Positions 1-8,966 of a DNA stretch of 32,582 nt are shown here, piece after piece; within the stretch, counting starts at the first letter, position 1, and every line of letters starts with the position of its first letter. The position numbers were made by a program, and so were the translations under genes. The DNA lies in contig JBBINR010000038.1 of assembly GCA_037443785.1 (NCBI GenBank), forward strand, positions 1 through 32,582. The letters are read 5' to 3'. The DNA is from JAQUOA01 sp037443785 (GTDB lineage: Bacteria > Bacteroidota > Ignavibacteria > UBA10030 > UBA8401). Under the pieces are notes generated by a model. It made no database searches. It was given only the letters and a program-made list of their open reading frames with translations, and had not been told where the DNA came from.

Positions 1-8
1 CCACAAAC

Positions 9-437
9 TTATCGAGAAATATCCAGATCGCCGCTGACCAATCCTTGGAAAGACGATAAGGGACGATAGATTGTCAACAAAAATGGAGCGTTGTTTTCTT
101 CGATCAATACCTGTTCAATTTTGACCGCAATTGTTTTTTTACTAAATGAAGAGATCACCGCAGTGCGAGTCGGGGTAATTATTTTTTGAGCAAACTGATC
201 TCGATATTTCTCAAGCAGCTGGGGCGCATTTTCTTTGCCAAATTCAATCATTGTAAACAACCGACCAATAATATTTTCGCGCGATTTTCCGATCAACTCG
301 CACAAAGCATTGTTTACGGCGATAATTTTTCCTTCACCATCGGTGATCATCATGCCTTCGGAGGAATGCAGCCAGACTGAACCGAAGTGTGCCGTTTCAC
401 TTTTCTTCGCCGAAGGATTTTTTGGGAATGCGCACAT
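9..437 (-). CDS. Single PAS-domain protein
   Basis: A 142-residue soluble protein that is essentially one PAS sensor domain. The PAS fold covers about residues 20-130, with the typical opening GMMITDGEGKIIAVNNALCE (residues 28-47) followed by an IGKSRENIIG segment. There is no signal peptide, membrane segment, kinase, cyclase or helix-turn-helix region, so any output must come from a partner. The stop codon (9-11) lies inside the window, so the protein is complete. The start lies 2 bases after the lhgO stop codon, so it is probably co-transcribed and translationally coupled with lhgO; no clear Shine-Dalgarno sequence is visible. PAS domains bind small ligands or mediate protein contacts, but ligand and partner cannot be read here. 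It could also be a remnant of a longer sensor kinase. Confidence 0.7.
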   Translation of the reverse strand: MCAFPKNPSAKKSETAHFGSVWLHSSEGMMITDGEGKIIAVNNALCELIGKSRENIIGRLFTMIEFGKENAPQLLEKYRDQFAQKIITPTRTAVISSFSKKTIAVKIEQVLIEENNAPFLLTIYRPLSSFQGLVSGDLDISR

Positions 438-439
438 TG

Positions 440-1645
440 TTAAGAAAATCGTTGGATAATTTTTTCGGAAATCGTCGATCCGATACTGAGTGATGATGTT
501 GCTGCGGGAGAGGGTGCGTTCAATACATGCACCATATTTTTGGTTTCAATAATATGAAAATCGTCGAGGAGTGTTCCACTCTTGTCAAGTGCTTGCGCCC
601 GCACTCCTGATCCTGACGGAATAACATCGCTTTCTGAAATAGCCGGAACCAACTTTCGAAGCGCGTGAACAAATAGTCTTTTACTGTACGAGCGTTTCAC
701 TTCTTCATAACCCATTTTGTAATGCCGGCGCGCCATCTTCCAAAAGCCCGGGAAGAGTGCCATCCTAACAAGGTCTTCCACCGAAATATCACTCTTCGTG
801 TATCCTTCTTTTTTATACGCCAGCACGGCATTCGGCCCCGCTTCAACTCCTCCGTTTATCATTCGAGTAAAGTGAACTCCCAAAAAAGGAAAGCGGGGAT
901 CGGGAACCGGATAAATTAAATTCTTGACGAGATATTCCTTCTCTTTTTTTATTTCATAATACTCGCCTCGAAAAGGAATAATGTGAATATCTGTTTCAAC
1001 CCCGCACTGTCGGGCGATTTCGTCACAGCGTAAACCTCCGCAATTAACAAGTACACGCGCACGAAACTCTCCCTGTGATGTTTCTAAAACGATTATTCCT
1101 CCGTCATCGTCAGCTCGAAGAAATTTTGTTGATGTATGAATCTCTCCGCCTTTTTCACGGACAATTTTTGCGTAAACGTCGACGACAGCAGGGTAATCGA
1201 CAATTCCCGTTTGCGGTACCCACAGTCCTTCAATACCGTTCACGTGGGGTTCATATTCTTTCAATTCACCGGCAGATAATCGTTTCAATCCGGTCAATCC
1301 GTTTGCGATTCCTCGCGCCTCCAACGTTCGCAGCATTGTCGATTCTTCACCCGTTGTTGCAACAACTATTTTGCCGCACCGCTCGAACGGAATTTCGTAC
1401 CGTTTGCAAAAGCTGTACAGCATTTCTCTCCCTTCGGTACAATTCTTCGCTTTATACGATCCCGGTTTATAGTATAATCCTGAGTGAATAACTCCGCTGT
1501 TGTGCCCCGTTTGATGACCCGATAAACGATTCTCCGTTTCAAGAATTACGACAGAAAGTTGTTTTTGTTGAACTAACGAAAGTGCCGTTGCAACGCCGAC
1601 AATTCCTCCGCCGATAATTGCAACATCATAAATTTTTTGTGTCAT
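440..1645 (-). CDS. lhgO: L-2-hydroxyglutarate dehydrogenase/oxidase LhgO
   Basis: A 401-residue FAD-dependent oxidoreductase of the DAO family, full length for LhgO (formerly YgaF). The family oxidises L-2-hydroxyglutarate to 2-oxoglutarate, passing electrons to the membrane quinone pool or to oxygen. The N-terminal dinucleotide-binding motif GGGIVG is at residues 12-17, followed by an acidic residue ending the second strand (ILETE). The LhgO signature HNSGVIHSGLYY is at residues 48-59. The C-terminal part carries the family-typical GSGVRAQALD and the closing NAPSPAATSSLSIG segment. It starts 3 bases after the stop codon of the upstream DUF4175 gene and ends 2 bases before the PAS gene, so it is part of that minus-strand run. 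The metabolic link to those neighbours is not obvious. Confidence 0.9.
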   Translation of the reverse strand: MTQKIYDVAIIGGGIVGVATALSLVQQKQLSVVILETENRLSGHQTGHNSGVIHSGLYYKPGSYKAKNCTEGREMLYSFCKRYEIPFERCGKIVVATTGEESTMLRTLEARGIANGLTGLKRLSAGELKEYEPHVNGIEGLWVPQTGIVDYPAVVDVYAKIVREKGGEIHTSTKFLRADDDGGIIVLETSQGEFRARVLVNCGGLRCDEIARQCGVETDIHIIPFRGEYYEIKKEKEYLVKNLIYPVPDPRFPFLGVHFTRMINGGVEAGPNAVLAYKKEGYTKSDISVEDLVRMALFPGFWKMARRHYKMGYEEVKRSYSKRLFVHALRKLVPAISESDVIPSGSGVRAQALDKSGTLLDDFHIIETKNMVHVLNAPSPAATSSLSIGSTISEKIIQRFS

Positions 1646-1648
1646 TAT

Positions 1649-4600
1649 TTAGTCGTTCTTACCAAGCGCTTCGTAATATTTTCGAATGAGATCGATATAT
1701 TCCTTTGAATATCCTGCCTCTACTGCTCGTTGCAGATCGCGTTGAAGTTTTGATTCTTTTGATTGAAGGGAAACTTCTTCTGGACTTTTTCTCGAGATTG
1801 TCGTTCCGGTTGTTGCTCGCCGGCGCTCTTCAAAATCGCGTTCGCGTGTTGAGCGCTGTGCTTGTAACAATCGAGAAAGTATTCGTTCCTGCTGCTTGAT
1901 CGTGTTGGAATTAAGATCATTTTGTTGGAGCTGCTCGACAACTTCTTTCATTTCGTCGGAAATTTTCTTAAGATCGCCAAGAATCCGGTCCTTCTCGGGA
2001 GACGTTTGAGCTTCTTTGTTCAGCTGATCCAGCGATTTTCTTACAGCATCCTGCTGACGTGCAAGCCGACCAATTTCTTCCATCTGCTGCTGTGTCAACC
2101 CCTGCTGCTGTCCTCCCATTTGCTGACTTTGCATATTAATATTCTGCTGCTGCAATGCCATGTTCCGCAGTTGCTGCATCAACGATCCGCCACCTTGCCC
2201 GCCTGCTTGTTGTAAAGATTGCATTGCGCCCTGTACTAACGATGCCGATTTATTCAAAGACGCCATCGCTTCAGCTTGCGCACCGCTGGTCGCCTGGGCA
2301 TTTCGCTGCTCAATCCCTGCCATTGCGTGCTGCATTTGCCCCATCGTTTGACCAATGTTTTTTCCCATCTCAGGGCTTACGACAAATGATTTTTGTGAAA
2401 GTTCGGCAAGTCCGTTTGCAATGTTTGCAAGATCTCCTTGGATATTTTGTTGCTGCTCTCCAATATCTTTAAACTGTTGAGAATTCAGATCAAGTGAACG
2501 CGACTGATTTTTTAATTGCTCCTGGCGCTGAGATAGTTGCAACATATCCTGCATTGCCTTTCGCAATGCATTCATTGTTTGCTGCATCTGATTGTTCAGC
2601 ATCTGTTCCTGCAATTCTGATAATTGATCGGACATTTCTTTCATCTTACTGGCTGCCTGCTGCTGGGCAGTCATTGCATTTTCCATCTGCATCGATCGAA
2701 GATTTTTTGAACTTTGCGTAATTGCATTTTTCATGTCGCGGTCATTTGCCGATTCTTCCGCTTCGCGTAATTTATCTAACGGCATTTCCTTCGGGAAAGA
2801 TTCCATCTTATCACGAACATCTTTCATTCCTTCTTTCATTTGTTCCAACTGTTTGTCTATCTCGTCCTGTTTACGTGAAAGTTCCGATGCTTTTTGGACG
2901 TCGTTTTCTTTCATTTCCGAAGTAGCTTTTTGAATTTCTTCCTGCTGACGGATCATCTCATTCGCACGCTTCACCATTTCATCGACTTTTTGTTCTACTT
3001 GAATTCGTTTCAGTAAATTCAATGTCCGCTCTATGCTGTTGCGGAATTGTTCTTCTGAAAATTGAACCTGCTGCATCGCCTCGCGCATTTGATCGGGAGA
3101 GACATTTTGCATCGCTTGCTGCATGCGTTGAAGCGCCTGCTGAAATTCCGGCGAATTCAATTCTTGCATCATTTTTTGAAGTTCGGAGTATTTCTCTAGC
3201 GTTTCTTTCGAAAGCACATTATTACGCTGCAAGTTCTGTGTCATGTCTTCGACTTGTTTATTCACGTCATCAATTTTCTTTTGAATTTCTTGATATTTTT
3301 TTGTTATCTCCTCTGCTTTGTTCTGTTTTTGCCAATCCATTTGCTGATTCCGTTTCATATCGCGTGATAATTCTTCGATATCTTTCTTCAATTCATCAGC
3401 TTGTTTCAATGACTGTTTTAGATTTTTTTCCGCATCGGTATGACGGTCATCGGCATCAGAAAATACTTCTTCCAGCGAAGGGAGTCTGATCAAATACGTT
3501 TTGCTTCGCGCCGATTTTGGACCGTTAATATTATCATTATCATGAACTTCGGCATAATATTCGATAACATCCTCCGGTACAAGGCCTAACACAGTCATGT
3601 CCCAGTCATATTGCACAACTTCATTTACCGATTTAACGGTATCAAATGGAATAATGACCCCGTATGAATTTTCTGGTTTTTCGTATCGTGACTGCACCAA
3701 TCTAAACGCAAGCTGTAAATACGAAATTCCAAAATCATCCCCTATTTTAAAGTCCAACGGCATTTGCATCGCCTGCGTTACATCGATGTTCTTGCCGGGA
3801 GTAACAATATCTACGGTTGGATATTCATCGGGGATAATGGTGATTTTATTGTCAATTGGCTGCTCATTGAAAATTCCACTGCGGTCTTCAAGCCTGACGG
3901 TATATGATGCCGGCGTCCGAATAATTGTCGATCCTGAATATTCGTTCCCATCGAAATCAAGTTGAATATTCTTTCCGTTGTTCAACACGATCATTGCAGC
4001 TTTCAGCTCTTTGCTTGCCTGAATCTTCCACACGACTCTTGTTCCGGCAAGGCAAACAACGTCTCCAACATTTTCTTCAAGTGTTTGGCGCGGCAATTTT
4101 GAATACGACGGAGGCAAAAGCGATAGACGCAGCGAACGAACAAATGGTCGGTCGGCTACCGTAAGTGCATAATCATCGCTTGTTACATCATTCGCCTGAA
4201 ATTGATATCGAACAGTTTTATTAACCGAAGCAAAATGATACTCAAAATAACCGGAGATATCTTTTTTAAGTTTAATCCTCTCCGGAACATTCACTCCCTC
4301 TTCCCATAAAGAAATCATCACTTCATCGGGCAACGCAAAATTTGAAATTGTATTTGCTTCGAGCATCGCTTTTACGACGACAGCGTCACCTTTCACAATA
4401 TCTGCATTGCCGGGTTTGACAATAAATTTAAAAGGAGCAGCGATCTCGTACGCTTGATCATGATTCCACAATCGTTCTGCCGCTGCCGCAAATGGCGATC
4501 CTGGAATTGCGGAAATTGCCGCGACAACCGTTGTCACCGCTGAAACGACTTTAAAAAGATGTTTTACTCCGACAAAAGAAACAGCATTGGCAAAATTCAT

Positions 4601-5044
4601 TCCCACTGTCGATCGTTGAAAATGTTCCAACGATACTTCAACCAGTTCGGGAGAATATGGAGCATTCTCGTCGCGAAGCATATCGGCAAGGTCAAGGGCA
4701 TTTTCAAGTCGATCGCCGATCTTTTCAAATTTCGCCCCGATAATTTTTGCCACGTCTTCATCCGACGTTTGCGGCAAAATTTTCATCACTCGAAGCAGCG
4801 GCTTTCCAGCAAACCAAATACTGACCACAATGGAAAAAAATATGAACGCGTAAAAAAGTATTGTCCGTACGTCTTCGCTGAATTCCGCGATAGACTCAAC
4901 CATCATCAGAATCGTCCACACCAGCATGAGTATCGAAAACGCATTGATTGCCGCCCGGAAAAATTCTTCCTGATATAATTTTCCTCTCGTTTCATCAATG
5001 CGTCGATGAATCTCTTGAATACTATGTTGTATTTCTTTTGTCAT
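1649..5044 (-). CDS. DUF4175-family membrane and coiled-coil protein
   Basis: A very large (1131-residue) protein of the DUF4175 type. The N-terminus has two hydrophobic segments at about residues 30-50 and 60-80 and a third at about 160-185. Then come about 350 residues of extracytoplasmic beta-rich sequence (roughly 200-540). After that follows a long, highly charged and glutamine/methionine-rich region (about 550-1050) with strong coiled-coil character, and a basic C-terminal tail. No enzymatic motif is visible. The family is found in Bacteroidota-like genomes, commonly near DUF4159 and MoxR/DUF58/BatA genes; here DUF4159 lies immediately upstream (19-base gap). The low-complexity Q/M stretch is continuous in frame with no stop. 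Molecular function is unknown; a periplasmic structural or envelope-stress role is only a guess. Confidence 0.8.
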   Translation of the reverse strand: MTKEIQHSIQEIHRRIDETRGKLYQEEFFRAAINAFSILMLVWTILMMVESIAEFSEDVRTILFYAFIFFSIVVSIWFAGKPLLRVMKILPQTSDEDVAKIIGAKFEKIGDRLENALDLADMLRDENAPYSPELVEVSLEHFQRSTVGMNFANAVSFVGVKHLFKVVSAVTTVVAAISAIPGSPFAAAAERLWNHDQAYEIAAPFKFIVKPGNADIVKGDAVVVKAMLEANTISNFALPDEVMISLWEEGVNVPERIKLKKDISGYFEYHFASVNKTVRYQFQANDVTSDDYALTVADRPFVRSLRLSLLPPSYSKLPRQTLEENVGDVVCLAGTRVVWKIQASKELKAAMIVLNNGKNIQLDFDGNEYSGSTIIRTPASYTVRLEDRSGIFNEQPIDNKITIIPDEYPTVDIVTPGKNIDVTQAMQMPLDFKIGDDFGISYLQLAFRLVQSRYEKPENSYGVIIPFDTVKSVNEVVQYDWDMTVLGLVPEDVIEYYAEVHDNDNINGPKSARSKTYLIRLPSLEEVFSDADDRHTDAEKNLKQSLKQADELKKDIEELSRDMKRNQQMDWQKQNKAEEITKKYQEIQKKIDDVNKQVEDMTQNLQRNNVLSKETLEKYSELQKMMQELNSPEFQQALQRMQQAMQNVSPDQMREAMQQVQFSEEQFRNSIERTLNLLKRIQVEQKVDEMVKRANEMIRQQEEIQKATSEMKENDVQKASELSRKQDEIDKQLEQMKEGMKDVRDKMESFPKEMPLDKLREAEESANDRDMKNAITQSSKNLRSMQMENAMTAQQQAASKMKEMSDQLSELQEQMLNNQMQQTMNALRKAMQDMLQLSQRQEQLKNQSRSLDLNSQQFKDIGEQQQNIQGDLANIANGLAELSQKSFVVSPEMGKNIGQTMGQMQHAMAGIEQRNAQATSGAQAEAMASLNKSASLVQGAMQSLQQAGGQGGGSLMQQLRNMALQQQNINMQSQQMGGQQQGLTQQQMEEIGRLARQQDAVRKSLDQLNKEAQTSPEKDRILGDLKKISDEMKEVVEQLQQNDLNSNTIKQQERILSRLLQAQRSTRERDFEERRRATTGTTISRKSPEEVSLQSKESKLQRDLQRAVEAGYSKEYIDLIRKYYEALGKND

Positions 5045-5063
5045 TCGTTATATAAATGCCACA

Positions 5064-5777
5064 TCATTGACTGAGAGACCAGACGATAATATTTGTTCCA
5101 AACTTCAATGCTTCTTCTCTTTTTTCCGGAGGATCTTTATGAACATCGGGATCTGCCCATCCATCGCTCGGATTGGATTCAACGGTGTAATAAACAACCA
5201 GTCGATTTTTTAAAAAAATCCCGAAACCTCTCGCCGGTTTATTATCATGCTCATGCGTTTTCGGAACTCCGTTCGGAAATTTATAGAAACATTGATACAG
5301 CCCGTACGTAAACGGCAGTTCGACAAGTTCGTACTCCGGAAAAACTTTCTTTATTTCTCTTCGGAACGCCTTGTCCATTCCATAATCATCATCGGCATAA
5401 AGAAACCCGCCATTTTCGAGATATGTCCGAAACCGCCGGATTTCAAAATCTGAAAAGGATATATTTCCGTGTCCTGTCATGAATATAAAAGGATATGAGA
5501 AGAAATTGTCGTTAGAAATTTCTATGAATTCATACGTTGGATCGGTATCAATAGAAGCGTGTTGTTTCGCAAATTTGAGCAGATTTACTTCAGCTGAAGG
5601 GTCGTTGTACCAATCACCCCCGCCTGAATATTTGAGCCGTGCAATGCGAAATTGAGAATTGATGCGTTTTGTTTGCGCGTGCGCGGTGGCACAAACTCCA
5701 TAAAAGCACAGGCTGCATAACAGTAAAATTTTATAATATTTTTGCATTGGTATCAATGAAGTATAAAAAACTCGCAT
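5064..5777 (-). CDS. DUF4159-family exported protein
   Basis: An exported protein of about 237 residues. A hydrophobic signal segment (KILLLCSLCFYGVCATAHAQ) ends in a plausible signal peptidase I site, AHA-Q. The mature part begins RINSQFRIARLKYSGGGDWY, a typical DUF4159 opening. It continues with FIFMTGHGNISFSDFEIRRF, a patch found in this glutamine-amidotransferase-like family, and with GGFLYADDDYGMDKAFRREI. The start is uncertain. ATG at 5777 has a GAGAG about 7 bases upstream; the ATG at 5747 gives the more compact 25-residue signal peptide; an ATG at 5831 has no ribosome binding site. It is the first gene of the minus-strand run with DUF4175, lhgO and the PAS gene. The enzymatic function of the family is not established. 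Confidence 0.82.
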   Translation of the reverse strand: MRVFYTSLIPMQKYYKILLLCSLCFYGVCATAHAQTKRINSQFRIARLKYSGGGDWYNDPSAEVNLLKFAKQHASIDTDPTYEFIEISNDNFFSYPFIFMTGHGNISFSDFEIRRFRTYLENGGFLYADDDYGMDKAFRREIKKVFPEYELVELPFTYGLYQCFYKFPNGVPKTHEHDNKPARGFGIFLKNRLVVYYTVESNPSDGWADPDVHKDPPEKREEALKFGTNIIVWSLSQ

Positions 5778-6139
5778 TCCGTTCTCTCGTATATAAAATA
5801 CAAAATAAAAATTAGACAAGTCACGGCGCATGGGAGAAAAAGAAAAATGATTTTTTTTGCTCCTACATCTTGATTATTCTCTCGAAGATTCTTACAATAT
5901 AGAAGCAACATCTTGCATCAAATGATCAATCAAACTTTTACATACTACTCTCAGTTTATTCGACGTAACTCTCCGTCGTATCCTCAGCCGGTAAATCCGG
6001 CGGAGAAGCCGACCTATATTGCTCTTTCCCCGCGTCCGTAAGCGGACATTAAAAATAGATAGTATTACCGACTGAGGAACAACAGGTTTTTTGTTCCACT
6101 TCATTTATATATCACTTTTTATTTTATACGGGAAAGATT
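5778..6139. other. Divergent intergenic region with short inverted repeats
   Basis: Spacer between the leftward DUF4159 run and rightward rocD; it should hold promoters for both. The part at about 5960-6060 is more GC-rich than its surroundings and contains short inverted pairs: CCGG-taaat-CCGG near 5989-6001 and GTCCG-taag-CGGAC at 6037-6050. GGAACAA at 6076-6082 pairs with TTGTTCC at 6091-6097 over an 8-base loop. This composition suggests a dispersed intergenic repeat, which I cannot confirm from one window. A 70-codon minus-strand frame (5892-6104) crosses the element, has an arginine-rich composition and no ribosome binding site, and is probably not a gene. I could not pick a confident promoter. 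Confidence 0.45.
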
Positions 6140-7327
6140 ATGAACACTTACGATTTTATTACTTTAGAAGAACAATACGGCGCGCACAATTATCATCCCT
6201 TAGACGTTGTCATCAGCAAGGCGGAAGGCGTTTGGGTGTATGATGTCGACGGCAAAAAATATTTAGATTGTCTCGCCGCGTATTCGGCGGTAAACCAAGG
6301 ACATTGCCATCCAAAGATTTACTCTGCATTTGTCGAGCAAGCAAAAAATGTTACGCTCACAAGCCGGGCATTTCGGAATGACAAACTCGGCCTGTTGTAT
6401 AAAAAGCTACATCAGTTAACCGGGTTCGAAACGGTGTTGCCGATGAATTCCGGCGCGGAAGCTGTTGAAACTGCAATTAAAGCAGCACGCAAATGGGGCT
6501 ATACCGTCAAAAAAATTCCTGATGGAAAAGCAGAAATTATCGTTGCTGCAAACAATTTCCATGGACGAACAACAACCATTGTAAGCTTTTCCACCGATGC
6601 CGATTACCGCAATGGTTTTGGTCCATTCACACCCGGATTTCGTGTTGTGGAATTTGGGAATATCGATTCGTTAAAAGAAACTATCAACGCAAACACTGCA
6701 GCATTTCTTGTTGAACCAATTCAAGGGGAAGCGGGTATCATCATTCCATCTGATGGCTACTTGCGTGAAGCAGAAAGACTTTGCAAAGAGAATAACATTC
6801 TTTTTATCGTTGATGAAATTCAGTCAGGGCTCGGTCGAAGCGGAAAACTTTTCGCGTATGAGTACGAAGAAGTTCATCCTGATGCCGTAATTATCGGCAA
6901 AGCTTTAAGCGGTGGATTCTATCCTGTTTCTGCTGTGCTTTCGACAAAAGAAGTACTGGGCGTTTTCAAACCTGGCGAACATGGGTCAACGTTCGGTGGA
7001 AATCCTCTTGCCGCCGCCGTTGCAATTGCCGCTTTAGATGTCCTGATTGACGAACATCTTATTGAACGCTCACAAGAGCTTGGAAAATATTTCATCCAGC
7101 AGCTTCGAACAATGAAAAATTCTCATATTGTTGAAATTCGCGGAAGAGGTCTATGGATTGGCATCGAACTTGACACGAATGCGCGTCCTTTTTGCGAAGC
7201 ATTGATGAAAGAAGGAATTCTCTGCAAAGAAACGCACGATACCGTGATTCGCTTCGCACCACCACTGGTAATCACCAAAGAAGAAATTGATTGGGCATTG
7301 GAAAAGATCAAAAAAATTTTTGCCTAA
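6140..7327 (+). CDS. rocD: Ornithine aminotransferase
   Basis: A 395-residue class III PLP-dependent aminotransferase, full length and close to ornithine-oxo-acid transaminases. These convert ornithine plus 2-oxoglutarate to glutamate-5-semialdehyde plus glutamate, linking arginine, proline and glutamate metabolism in the cytoplasm. The opening TLEEQYGAHNYHPLDVVISK is characteristic of RocD. Cofactor-site features are SGAEA (104-108), the FHGRT segment (140-144), VDEIQSGLGRSG (224-235) with Asp225 expected to hold the pyridine nitrogen, and the Schiff-base lysine Lys254 in IIGKALSGG. The GSTFGGNPLA motif follows. A GGGAAAG lies upstream of the ATG. It is alone on the plus strand. Acetylornithine or succinylornithine aminotransferase is the main alternative, but the N-terminal motif favours RocD. 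Confidence 0.92.
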   Translation: MNTYDFITLEEQYGAHNYHPLDVVISKAEGVWVYDVDGKKYLDCLAAYSAVNQGHCHPKIYSAFVEQAKNVTLTSRAFRNDKLGLLYKKLHQLTGFETVLPMNSGAEAVETAIKAARKWGYTVKKIPDGKAEIIVAANNFHGRTTTIVSFSTDADYRNGFGPFTPGFRVVEFGNIDSLKETINANTAAFLVEPIQGEAGIIIPSDGYLREAERLCKENNILFIVDEIQSGLGRSGKLFAYEYEEVHPDAVIIGKALSGGFYPVSAVLSTKEVLGVFKPGEHGSTFGGNPLAAAVAIAALDVLIDEHLIERSQELGKYFIQQLRTMKNSHIVEIRGRGLWIGIELDTNARPFCEALMKEGILCKETHDTVIRFAPPLVITKEEIDWALEKIKKIFA

Positions 7328-7697
7328 ATAAATTAAATTGATATTTTATGTTCGTGGATGTTATCAGCATGCAAAGGTACTAAGCAAAATTAATTCATTT
7401 AATAATTTATACCTAATGCTTCACAAATATTTTTTTTGTAAATCATTTTTTGTTCATTGTAAGTGCTTCATCTCTATATTTGCGCAATTGGAACTCCTTC
7501 GACGCCGGTATATTCTATCGTCAATCATAATGGCGCACTCTATGCGGCAACCGATTCTGTTCTATATCGGCAGAAAAAAAATGCTTCTCGTAAAGTAATA
7601 AACGGAAAATTTGAAGATCTGACCATAAAAAACCCGCGTGATGAACGCGGGTTTTTTTCTTCCAGTTGCTGATTGCACATCAGCACGTACTTCTCAA
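7328..7697. other. Gene-poor spacer with a possible beta-propeller gene remnant
   Basis: AT-rich spacer between convergent rocD and ftsZ. The first part (7328-7480) shows nothing recognisable. At about 7485-7597 a plus-strand frame reads GTPSTPVYSIVNHNGALYAA followed by TDSVLYRQKK. This resembles one blade of the photosystem- or sialidase-like propeller repeats common in large secreted proteins of this bacterial group. It has no credible start or ribosome binding site and is too short for a functional propeller, so it may be a decayed gene fragment. The spacer ends with the terminator at 7627-7657. Confidence 0.4.
7627..7658. terminator. Bidirectional intrinsic terminator between rocD and ftsZ
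   Basis: A perfect inverted repeat: AAAAAACCCGCG (7627-7638), a 7-base loop, then CGCGGGTTTTTT (7646-7657). The six-base CCCGCG/CGCGGG core is flanked by A and T runs, so the transcript ends in a U-tract in both directions. On the minus strand it lies 40 bases past the ftsZ stop and would end the dcw transcript; on the plus strand it would end transcripts from rocD. Confidence 0.9.
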
Positions 7698-8885
7698 TTA
7701 ATCCATTATCCTTCGCAAAAATGCCGGCTTATCTAAATCGCTTTGCGATGACTCCATTGGATGAATTTTTGTTTCTTCTGCAGGCATCGCGTTTATTGCA
7801 ATTCCCCGACGCATGTACGTTGGTGTATCGAGTTTTTGCAAATCACGAACGCCGTTCGGAATATGATCGATAATTCCGGTTTTCCGCATTGTTGTTGCAA
7901 AACGATCTTGCGGTTGTGCTGCGGTTGCCTTTTTATTAAATCCGGTGGCAATTACGGTGATCATGATCTCGTCTTCCATATTATTGTCGATCACGACACC
8001 AGCAATCACTTCAACATCGCCGCCAGCCGATTCATGAATTACTCCCGTGGCTTCATCAACTTCATGCAGCGATAAACTGCTTCCGCCGGTAATATTGACT
8101 AACAGCTTTTGAGCACCGGTTATTTGAACGCCTTCAAGTAACGGCGAAGAAATTGCATTTTGTGCTGCTTCAATGGCACGATTTTCACCGGTCGCTGTAC
8201 CTGTTCCCATCAACGCATCACCCATTTCACGCATCACCCGACGAACATCAGCAAAGTCGACATTGATCAGTCCGGGAACAGTAATGATATCTGAAATGCC
8301 GCGTGTTGCATTGTAAAGGACAGCATTGGCAATTTCGAATGCTTCGATGATCGGTGTTGCTTTTTCAACGATCGTCAACAAGCGTTGATTCGGAATTACG
8401 ATCAATGTATCAACATGCTTTCGCAATTCTTCAATGCCATAATCTGCTTGGGCTGTTCGTTTCTTCCCTTCGTGTGTGAACGGTCTGGTAACAATGCCAA
8501 CGACAAGAGCACCAAGACTTTTTGCAATGTTTGCAACAACAGGCGCTCCACCGGTCCCTGTTCCGCCTCCCATTCCAGCAGTAACAAAAACCATATCACT
8601 GTTGGAAAGCACGCGTGCGATTTCTTCTTTATCCTCTTCGGCTGCTCGTTGACCGATGGAAGGATCAGCGCCGGCGCCAAGACCGCGAGTTAAATTTTTC
8701 CCGATGCGGATTTTCGTCGGCGCAGCATTACGCTCTAAAGCTTGCACATCGGTATTGACAGCAACAAAATCTACACCACTTAGTCCACGGCTGATCATGC
8801 TGTGGACTGCATTGGTCCCTCCGCCGCCGACTCCAACGATGCGAATTTTTGCTCCATTCTCTGCAGGGCTATCGAATTCTATCAT
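7698..8885 (-). CDS. ftsZ: Cell division GTPase FtsZ
   Basis: A 395-residue tubulin homologue that polymerises with GTP into the cytokinetic Z-ring. The nucleotide-binding N-terminus VGVGGGGTNAVHSM (17-30) and the tubulin signature GGGTGTG (106-112) are intact. So is the conserved C-terminal peptide PAFLRR (387-392), which in other bacteria contacts FtsA. The variable linker is short. It is the last gene of the dcw cluster, 81 bases after the ftsA stop, with a strong ribosome binding site (TAAGGAG, 5 bases before the ATG). This contrasts with the weak sites of many genes upstream and would favour high FtsZ output. The terminator at 7627-7657 follows. Confidence 0.98.
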   Translation of the reverse strand: MIEFDSPAENGAKIRIVGVGGGGTNAVHSMISRGLSGVDFVAVNTDVQALERNAAPTKIRIGKNLTRGLGAGADPSIGQRAAEEDKEEIARVLSNSDMVFVTAGMGGGTGTGGAPVVANIAKSLGALVVGIVTRPFTHEGKKRTAQADYGIEELRKHVDTLIVIPNQRLLTIVEKATPIIEAFEIANAVLYNATRGISDIITVPGLINVDFADVRRVMREMGDALMGTGTATGENRAIEAAQNAISSPLLEGVQITGAQKLLVNITGGSSLSLHEVDEATGVIHESAGGDVEVIAGVVIDNNMEDEIMITVIATGFNKKATAAQPQDRFATTMRKTGIIDHIPNGVRDLQKLDTPTYMRRGIAINAMPAEETKIHPMESSQSDLDKPAFLRRIMD

Positions 8886-8966
8886 ATGAACTCCTTATGT
8901 TTGGTTGTTAAATAATTATTAGAAAAAAACTTTGTGTTTCGTTTTTTAAACCGATGACCGATCATC

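Noticed and set aside
3022..3489. Plus-strand 155-codon frame within the DUF4175 gene
   Set aside because: Antisense shadow of the Q/M-rich coiled-coil region; no independent support.
5892..6104. Minus-strand 70-codon frame in the DUF4159-rocD spacer
   Set aside because: Arginine-rich translation of a GC-richer intergenic block, no ribosome site, no recognisable domain.
7328..7697. tRNA or other RNA gene in the rocD-ftsZ spacer
   Set aside because: No cloverleaf or T-arm GTTCRA motif in a suitable context; only the terminator is convincing.
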